From Pseudomonadota bacterium (GTDB lineage Bacteria > Myxococcota_A > Bradymonadia > Bradymonadales > GCA-2716585), in contig SYOX01000348.1 of the NCBI GenBank assembly GCA_005804885.1, forward strand, positions 1 through 40,603: a stretch of 40,603 bases of DNA, read 5' to 3'. Below are positions 35,672 through 40,603 of this stretch, piece after piece. The notes under the pieces are model-generated. The model had not been told where the DNA came from, searched no databases, and saw nothing but the letters and a program-made list of their open reading frames with translations. Position numbers and translations under genes: made by a program. Within the stretch, counting starts at the first letter, position 1, and every line of letters begins with the position of its first letter.

Positions 35672-38308
35672 TCACTCCGCCTTGTCGACGGCGCCGCCCT
35701 CGTCGGCGGTCTTCTTGTCGACGGCGCCGCCCTCATCGGCGGGCTTCTTGTCGGCGGCCTCAAGCCTCGCCTCGATCTTCTCAAGGCGAGCGCCGAGCTT
35801 GCGGATCAACCCGTTGGCCTCTTCGAGCTGCTTCTCCAGCGCGGGCACGCGGGGGTCTTCGCCCTTTCGAATGGCCGCGATCCACCGATCGACCGGGACC
35901 TTCTCCTGCGCGGGCAGCGCGCCGTCGCGCCACGCCGCCAGCGCCGGGATCGCCGCCGCGGCCTTGAGCCCCGACAGCGCCAACCCCGCGCTCCAGCGGA
36001 TCCTGTCGTTGGGGTCCCTGAGCAGATCCACGAGGCGCTCGACCACCGGCGCCTGCCGCACCTCGTCCAGCGCGCCGCCGAGGATCCCCAGCGCCGTCAC
36101 CGCCGCGCCCCGCGCGCGCATCGGCGAGGCCCCCGGCGCGGTCATGGCCATCAGCGTCTCCAGCACCTCGGGTCGGCGGCTGTACGCCAGCCCCCGCAGC
36201 GCGCCCGACTGCGCCAGGCCCCCAAAGCCAGCGGTCTGCGCCGCCTTCGCCAGCCGCTCGACCGGCGCGTCGCCCCGCTGAAGCCCCAGCCCCTCAAGCG
36301 CCGCCTGGTGCGCCCGGTAGGGCAGCCCCGCGTCGATCCGCGACTCCAGCGCCGCCCGCACCCGCCCGTCCCTCAAGCCCCCCAGCGCCCGGATGAAGTG
36401 CTCAAGCACCATCGGGTCCTGCTCCTGGCCCAGCAGCTCCACGAGGTGGTCGATGGCCGCGTCCGTGCGCGCCTTGGTCAGCGCCCGCGCCATCCGCACC
36501 CGCACCCCCCAGAAGGGCTCGGCCGTGTAGGCGTCCCGGATGGCCAGCAGGTTGGCCCGCTTGCCCGTGGCCGCCAGCTCCATCGCCGCCAGGATACGAC
36601 CCTCGACGTCCGACGCCCCGACGAGCTGCGCCCGCAGCTTGTCGTCCCCAGGGTTGAAGTCCAGCTTGCGCAGCACCTTGCCCTTGGGATCAACCCGCAC
36701 CTGCGCCGGATCGGCCCCCATCGCGATCACGAAGGTGTGCCTGGCCTTGTCCACGCTCACCGGCTGGCAGCGCAGCTCGCCGTCGATCACCCAGCCCAGC
36801 TCCAGCTCCAGCGCGAAGACCGGCACCCCCTCCTTCTCGTCCACCTGCGTCTGCTCGATCTCGAAGGTCCCCTCGCCGCGACCCGCGTCGTAGGCAAAGG
36901 ACACCTTCAGCGCCGGGTAGCCGGGGCTGTAGAACCACTGGTCGAAGAAGCGCACCAGCGAGCGGCCGGAGTGCAACTCCATGATCCGCCGAAAGTCCTC
37001 CGTCTCGACCACGCGCCCGGCCCACGTCTTGAGGTAGTCCCGCACCGCCTCCCAGAAGACCTCGTCGCCCAGCAAGCTCCGCAGCGTGTGCAGGCGGCAG
37101 GCCCCCCCGGGGTAGAGGTGGCGGTCGTACATGTTCCACGAGGTGTTGAAGGTCCGCGTGACCACGGGCCGCTTGTAGCTCCCATCGGCCTCCTCGAAGT
37201 AGGCGTAGGCATTGGAGAAGATGTCATAGCGCTGCTCGTCCGCGCCGCGCATGTCCTCCAGCCAGCACGTCTCCATGTAGGTCGCCCAAGACTCCTTGAG
37301 CCACGCGTGGGCGAAGTCCCGGCACACCACCGCGTCGCCGAAGTAGCTGTGCGCCATCTCGTGGACGTTGACCTGATCGACCAGCCAGGTCCACTCGCGC
37401 GCCAGCACCTCGTCGAGCACGAAGATGTCGCTCCAGCTCACCAGCGAGATGTTCTCCATCGCCCCGCCGAAGTCCGGCAGCGCAAACTGGAAGTACTTCG
37501 GGTAGGGGAAGGGGAAGTCCAGCTTCTGCGTCATCCACCCCAGCATCTCGCCCGTGCGCCCGAAGGCCCGCTCCAGATCCTCGGGCGAGTGCTCTCGCGA
37601 GCAGAAGTACGCCAGCGGGATGCCCTCGAACTCGCCGTCGTCAAAGCGCGTAAAGTCCCCTATCGCGAAGCACACGAGGTAGCTCGGGCACGGCCAGCTC
37701 AAGCGCCAGTGCGCCGTCTTCGTGCCGTCCTCGTGCGCCTCCTCGGCGATCAGCTCGCCGTTGGCCAGGATCTCGAAGCGCGCCTCGGCCCGGAGGTGGA
37801 AGTCCAGCTCCGTGCGCACGCTGGGCAGATCCACGCACGGCAGCCAATGCCTGGCCCGCTCCGTCTCATGGTCCGTGGCCGCGTACCACGCCGCGTCGGG
37901 GTAGGCCGCGCTCGGCTTGGAGAAGAAGAGCCCCGAGACAGGCTCGACCACCCGGTAGCGCACCACCAGCGCGCGCTCCTCGTCCCGCTCGAAGCCCTCC
38001 GACCACGACACCCGCAGCTTCTTGCCGTCGTACTGGTGGCGAAGGCCCCGATCCCCCTCCACCGAGAGATCTTCGAAGTCCACCGCGTCCAGCTCCAGCG
38101 CGTCCGCCCCCGGACGCCGACCCCTCACCCGGATCGTCACGACGCCCGACGCGGCGCGCGCCTCCAGATCCAGGCGCAGCTCGATGTCCAGGTGGAAGGG
38201 CTCCACGCCGAGATCCGGCGGATAGTGGGCCTCGGCGCCCGGGCTCGTGAAGTCGGCCTGGGAGAGTCGGTGGTGAGCGCAGACGTGGCGCTCTTCGAGC
38301 ATGGGCAT
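35672..38308 (-). CDS. M1 family zinc aminopeptidase with HEAT-like tail
   Basis: The 878-residue enzyme is an M1 metallopeptidase, removing N-terminal amino acids from peptides. GGAMEN (substrate recognition) is followed by the zinc site HEMAHSYFGD (His316, Glu317, His320) and WLKES (Glu339), exactly HExxH-x18-E. The downstream Tyr region and an M1 C-terminal beta domain are present. Residues about 560-800 form HEAT-like helical repeats (FIRALGGLRDGRVRAALESR, MRARGAAVTALGILGGAL, LLRDPNDRIRWSAGLALSGL), then a coiled coil (EKQLEEANGLIRKLGARLEK) and an 11-residue repeat. No signal peptide, so probably cytoplasmic. ATG 38308 or 38302 start it; neither has a clear ribosome site. A decayed copy of its 5' part lies at 32111-32210. 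Confidence 0.92.
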   Translation of the reverse strand: MPMLEERHVCAHHRLSQADFTSPGAEAHYPPDLGVEPFHLDIELRLDLEARAASGVVTIRVRGRRPGADALELDAVDFEDLSVEGDRGLRHQYDGKKLRVSWSEGFERDEERALVVRYRVVEPVSGLFFSKPSAAYPDAAWYAATDHETERARHWLPCVDLPSVRTELDFHLRAEARFEILANGELIAEEAHEDGTKTAHWRLSWPCPSYLVCFAIGDFTRFDDGEFEGIPLAYFCSREHSPEDLERAFGRTGEMLGWMTQKLDFPFPYPKYFQFALPDFGGAMENISLVSWSDIFVLDEVLAREWTWLVDQVNVHEMAHSYFGDAVVCRDFAHAWLKESWATYMETCWLEDMRGADEQRYDIFSNAYAYFEEADGSYKRPVVTRTFNTSWNMYDRHLYPGGACRLHTLRSLLGDEVFWEAVRDYLKTWAGRVVETEDFRRIMELHSGRSLVRFFDQWFYSPGYPALKVSFAYDAGRGEGTFEIEQTQVDEKEGVPVFALELELGWVIDGELRCQPVSVDKARHTFVIAMGADPAQVRVDPKGKVLRKLDFNPGDDKLRAQLVGASDVEGRILAAMELAATGKRANLLAIRDAYTAEPFWGVRVRMARALTKARTDAAIDHLVELLGQEQDPMVLEHFIRALGGLRDGRVRAALESRIDAGLPYRAHQAALEGLGLQRGDAPVERLAKAAQTAGFGGLAQSGALRGLAYSRRPEVLETLMAMTAPGASPMRARGAAVTALGILGGALDEVRQAPVVERLVDLLRDPNDRIRWSAGLALSGLKAAAAIPALAAWRDGALPAQEKVPVDRWIAAIRKGEDPRVPALEKQLEEANGLIRKLGARLEKIEARLEAADKKPADEGGAVDKKTADEGGAVDKAE
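35681..35757 (-). repeat. 33-bp tandem repeat at the aminopeptidase C-terminus
   Basis: CTTGTCGACGGCGCCGCCCT starts at 35681 and 35714, and a partial copy at 35747; the period is 33 bp. It encodes the 11-residue unit KK(P/T)ADEGGAVD twice at the very end of the protein. Confidence 0.9.
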
Positions 38309-38735
38309 GGCGGCGGCTCGCTGTCTCGCTTGGCGTGCCCGCGCGATCACCCCGCGCCACGGCGCCTGTGATTCAGCCGCCCCTGGCTCGGAGCAACGTC
38401 CCGCGACGGGCACGCAAAGGGTTGAGAGGCCGCGCAGACTCCTGGCGGCGCAGGGCAAATCTTCTAACTGATCCAGACCGCGCCGTCCATCTCCGCGCGA
38501 TCGCTTGCAATCCCACCAGCCAGCGCGCAACCTCATTCAGAGGCCGTTGGCCCATGAAAGGCCCAGTCGTGAGAGGTCAAAAGCAGGCAGACGTGGATGG
38601 GACGATGGAGGGCCGAGGCAGCGCCCGACCGAGCCCGAGCCGCAGATGGCTGCTTTGAACCCCCACGACGACGGCCTGGAGTCTCCCGACGGCTTCTCAA
38701 CGCGCTGGAGATGCACCACGCCGCTCCCAGGGACC
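38309..38735. other. Gene-free divergent region
   Basis: No ORF with gene-like composition. It separates the minus-strand aminopeptidase from the plus-strand MORN-like lipoprotein and should hold both promoters. I saw no convincing hexamer pair; the only AT-rich patch is AAATCTTCTAACTGATCC around 38457-38474. Confidence 0.4.
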
Positions 38736-39338
38736 ATGAAGATCACCCCCGCCCTCATCCTGCTCTCGCTGCTCGCCTGCCAGCCCGACTCGTCGGGCTC
38801 GACCAGCGACGACCGCGACCAGCCCGCCGCCCCCGCCGATCTCGACCGCACCCAGCCCGCCACCGCCGATCTCGACCGCGCCCAGCTCGACCTGCATGGC
38901 GGCCTCGATAGGGTCGAGCTCCTCTGCCCCGAGGGCTCCTCCCCCGTCGGCCACGCGCCGCCGCTCGGGCAGGAGATCGCCTGCGCCACCTCCGACGGCG
39001 CCCTGCACGGCCGCGCCATGCGCTGGTCGCCCGACGGCCTGCTCACCCACGACGGGCACTACCGACGCGGCCTCAAGCACGGCCCCTGGCTCCTCTACCA
39101 CCCGCGCTCCACCCGCGAGATGGCCCAGGGCGACTACGACAACGACAAGAAGCACGGCCCCTGGCGCTACTTCCACAAGAACGGCGCCATCAAGGAGGAG
39201 GCCCTCTACGATCGCGGCGCGCTCGTCGAGATGCGACACTTCGAACGCGCCCCTCCCAACCCCGAAGCCCCCTCAGAAACCAGGCCAGAAGACAAGCAAG
39301 ATCAACAACCTGCAACCCAACCCCCTGCCGCCGACTGA
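38736..39338 (+). CDS. Lipoprotein with MORN/YwqK-like repeats
   Basis: The 200-residue lipoprotein has a short signal and lipobox (SLLAC near residue 16). A Ser/Asp-rich linker contains an imperfect repeat (ADLDRTQPAT, ADLDRAQLDL). Residues about 85-165 carry MORN/YwqK-type repeats of the GxxxGxWxxY form: RSPDGLLTHDGHYRRGLKHG, GPWLLYHPRSTREMAQGDYD and GPWRYFHKNGAIKEEALYD. Such repeats occur in many envelope-associated proteins of unknown role. ATG 38736 begins the signal sequence (MKITPALILLSLLAC) behind a weak AGGG; the frame upstream is not signal-like. Confidence 0.8.
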   Translation: MKITPALILLSLLACQPDSSGSTSDDRDQPAAPADLDRTQPATADLDRAQLDLHGGLDRVELLCPEGSSPVGHAPPLGQEIACATSDGALHGRAMRWSPDGLLTHDGHYRRGLKHGPWLLYHPRSTREMAQGDYDNDKKHGPWRYFHKNGAIKEEALYDRGALVEMRHFERAPPNPEAPSETRPEDKQDQQPATQPPAAD

Positions 39339-39376
39339 ACCCCGCGGCTGACTGAACTCGCCGCTGCCGCGATCTC

Positions 39377-39529
39377 ATACCAGACCACAGACGAAGGGCT
39401 TGCTTTGTGGGCCAGGACAGGGGGATGGCCTGGGCCTGAGCCAGGCTGGTGCACCGCCGACTGAAGGCCCAGGCTCAGGGCGCCGCCTGGACCGCCCACA
39501 AAGTGAGTCTCTCGGCTGTGGTCTGGTAT
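39377..39529. mobile_element. 153-bp palindromic element (MITE- or REP-like)
   Basis: Perfect 14-bp terminal inverted repeats, ATACCAGACCACAG (39377-39390) and CTGTGGTCTGGTAT (39516-39529), enclose a second pair CTTTGTGGGC/GCCCACAAAG (39403-39412, 39494-39503) and an inner GCCTGGGCC/GGCCCAGGC pair, leaving a loop of about 30 bases. It can fold into one long hairpin. There is no ORF. No clear target-site duplication is seen, so a structured RNA or a REP-type palindrome remain alternatives. Confidence 0.7.
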
Positions 39530-39537
39530 CAGCCTTG

Positions 39538-39705
39538 ATCGCCGGGGATCGCGATCGGATCGACGACACGCGGCGCGCAGATGGCGCCGCCCGCGCTGTC
39601 GGATGCGCTCGCCGGGGATCGCTCGCGATCGGGCGCGCCTCGCCATCGCTGCCAAGGAGTTTCAGGAGCGCTATTGGATGAGCTCGCCGGGGATCGCGAT
39701 GGGGG
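39538..39705. repeat. Three direct copies of TCGCCGGGGATCGC, about 70 bp apart
   Basis: Copies near 39540, 39609 and 39683 share TCGCCGGGGATCGC followed by (TC)GCGATCGG-like bases. The third copy is inside the end of the nudL-like gene and encodes IAIPGEL. The remainder of the 39339-39670 gap holds only the palindromic element. Confidence 0.6.
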
Positions 39706-40264
39706 CGCCCTGGGGCCAGAACTCCAGCAGGTGCATGGTGATGTAGGCGCTCAGGCCCCAGAGCGTCTCGCCGTCGTGATCGCAGTAGATCATGGGCCAG
39801 TCGCGATCTCGACGTCGGACGACGTCCACCCTCCACCCGGTCGGGCGCTCCAGGATCTCAAAGGGGATCGTGAAGATCCGCGCCACCTCGTCCGGCGAGG
39901 GCCGCAGGGGGGGGAGGACGCGGAGGCGGCCGATGACCGGGGTGACGATGGTGTTGCCGTAGATCGTCGGGAAGTCGTCGAGCCAGCCGAGCACCTCGAC
40001 CGCCTCGGCCTTCAGCCCGATCTCCTCCTCGGCCTCTCGCAGCGCCGCCGCCGTCGGCCCCGCGTCGCCCGGATCGATCCCCCCTCCCGGGAAGGCCACC
40101 TGCCCCTTGTGGGTGGACAGCCCCTCCGTCCGCCGGGTCAGGATCAACCTCAACGGCCCTCCGTCGTCCACGATCGGCACCAGCACCGCCGCCGCCCGCT
40201 GGCGCCTCAAGCTCCGCCGCGGCCTCTCCCGCAGCACCCTCCCAAGCTCATCGAAGTCCAACAC
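39671..40264 (-). CDS. nudL: NudL-type Nudix hydrolase (CoA pyrophosphatase-like)
   Basis: The 197-residue protein matches the NudL/CoA-diphosphatase group, which splits coenzyme A into 3',5'-ADP and phosphopantetheine. LTRRTEGLSTHKGQVAFPGG is the group's signature before the Nudix box, and GGIDPGDAGPTAAALREAEE followed by EIGL is the box itself (REAEEEIGL supplies the metal-binding glutamates). Length is typical. The start is GTG 40264 (3-4 bases after GGAGG) or TTG 40261 (better spacing); no ATG is available. Its last codons coincide with one copy of a repeated intergenic sequence, suggesting that the stop region was shaped by the repeat. Confidence 0.9.
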   Translation of the reverse strand: MLDFDELGRVLRERPRRSLRRQRAAAVLVPIVDDGGPLRLILTRRTEGLSTHKGQVAFPGGGIDPGDAGPTAAALREAEEEIGLKAEAVEVLGWLDDFPTIYGNTIVTPVIGRLRVLPPLRPSPDEVARIFTIPFEILERPTGWRVDVVRRRDRDWPMIYCDHDGETLWGLSAYITMHLLEFWPQGAPIAIPGELIQ

Positions 40265-40390
40265 CGCCCTCCCCGCTCAAGACCACGCTCATCAACTCAA
40301 CGCGCCCCGAACCATCGTCTCAAAGCCAGGCCCTCACGTCGAGCCCCGCACACTCCACCCCCAGTCCCCCGCACTCCACCCCCTGTCCCC

Positions 40391-40603
40391 CTCCTCGCTG
40401 CGCAAGGAGGGGGGACGCTCGTATTACGGGCAAGGTGGGTCGGGTCCCGCCCCGACGACCTCGCCACCCGCCCCAGACGGCCAGTGATCCCGGCGAAGGC
40501 TCCTGCGGCCCACCCCCCGAATCATCGTGCCCATCCAACGATCCCACCCCCGATCCACCCGTGTCCGTAATTCAAGCGTCCCCCCTCCTTGCGCAGCGAG
40601 GAG
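40391..40603. repeat. Inverted repeat at the right window edge
   Basis: CTCCTCGCTGCGCAAGGAGG plus nine bases (40391-40419) is the exact reverse complement of 40575-40603. Pairing continues inward with ATTACGG/CCGTAAT and GTGGGTCGGG/CCCCGATCCAC-like blocks. The layout TGTCC, CCCCTC, short loop, GAGGGGG, GACGCTCG matches the C-rich block of the 1597-2488 repeat. The element probably continues beyond the window. The gap 40265-40603 shows no gene. Confidence 0.85.

Overview
The window is about 70% GC, densely coded on both strands and looks chromosomal. The best guess is a Myxococcota / Bradymonadales-like deltaproteobacterium. That rests on many secreted lipoproteins with PEGQPE-type stalks, long runs of MopE-like Cys/Asp motifs (CDGxDNDCDG), thrombospondin type 3, lamin-tail and C-type lectin modules, a MYXO-CTERM-like C-terminus (CGC, hydrophobic helix, RRR) and a Ser/Thr kinase fused to ATPase and TPR regions. 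No rRNA, tRNA, CRISPR array, phage or classical IS was seen. The taxonomic call is inference from gene style only.

Layout. Positions 1-1634: the first codons of a ParA-like ATPase and nadC (both minus), then a small DoxX-like membrane protein (plus). Positions 1597-2488: a large imperfect inverted repeat holding a nine-copy 35-bp tandem array and no gene. Positions 2640-10257: three exported proteins in a row on the plus strand (a PEGQPE lipoprotein, a PEGQPE lipoprotein with an esterase domain, and a very large MYXO-CTERM protein), two of them behind good TTGnnn-17-TACACT promoters. Positions 10298-14498: an apparent operon of a leucine-rich repeat protein and the STM4015, STM4014 and STM4013 families. 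This is part of the widespread but unexplained STM4011-STM4015 cluster; its two radical SAM members are absent here. STM4013 carries an unusual His/Asp-rich repeat at its N-terminus.

Positions 14670-24000: a PD-(D/E)XK (Rpn-like) protein with a GIEK repeat; a CotH-like lipoprotein with two C-type lectin domains (minus); a kinase-ATPase-TPR protein with altered catalytic motifs in both enzymatic domains; and a translationally coupled pair of an FAD oxidoreductase and a truncated globin (minus). Positions 24217-32112: two coupled small hypothetical genes, a large lipoprotein that looks like a CehA/McbA-type hydrolase without its metal ligands, a glutathionyl-hydroquinone reductase, a double CDGSH protein, a lamin-tail lipoprotein, cysH of the APS-reductase type, and an HNH nuclease. 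Immediately after the HNH gene lies a short degenerate copy of the M1 aminopeptidase gene found 6 kb further on. Positions 32548-40264: a trypsin-like lipoprotein, a methyltransferase, the M1 aminopeptidase with a HEAT-like tail (minus), a YwqK/MORN-like lipoprotein, a 153-bp palindromic element and a NudL-type Nudix hydrolase (minus). The window ends inside another inverted repeat that resembles the 1.6-2.5 kb element.

The genes do not form one pathway. They combine housekeeping functions (nadC, cysH, nudL), a rich surface/secretome set, and one conserved cluster of unknown function (STM4013-4015). The two points most worth following up are that cluster, with its missing radical SAM partners and His/Asp insertion, and the dispersed palindromic intergenic repeats. 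All family assignments were made by eye from motifs; none was checked by a database search.
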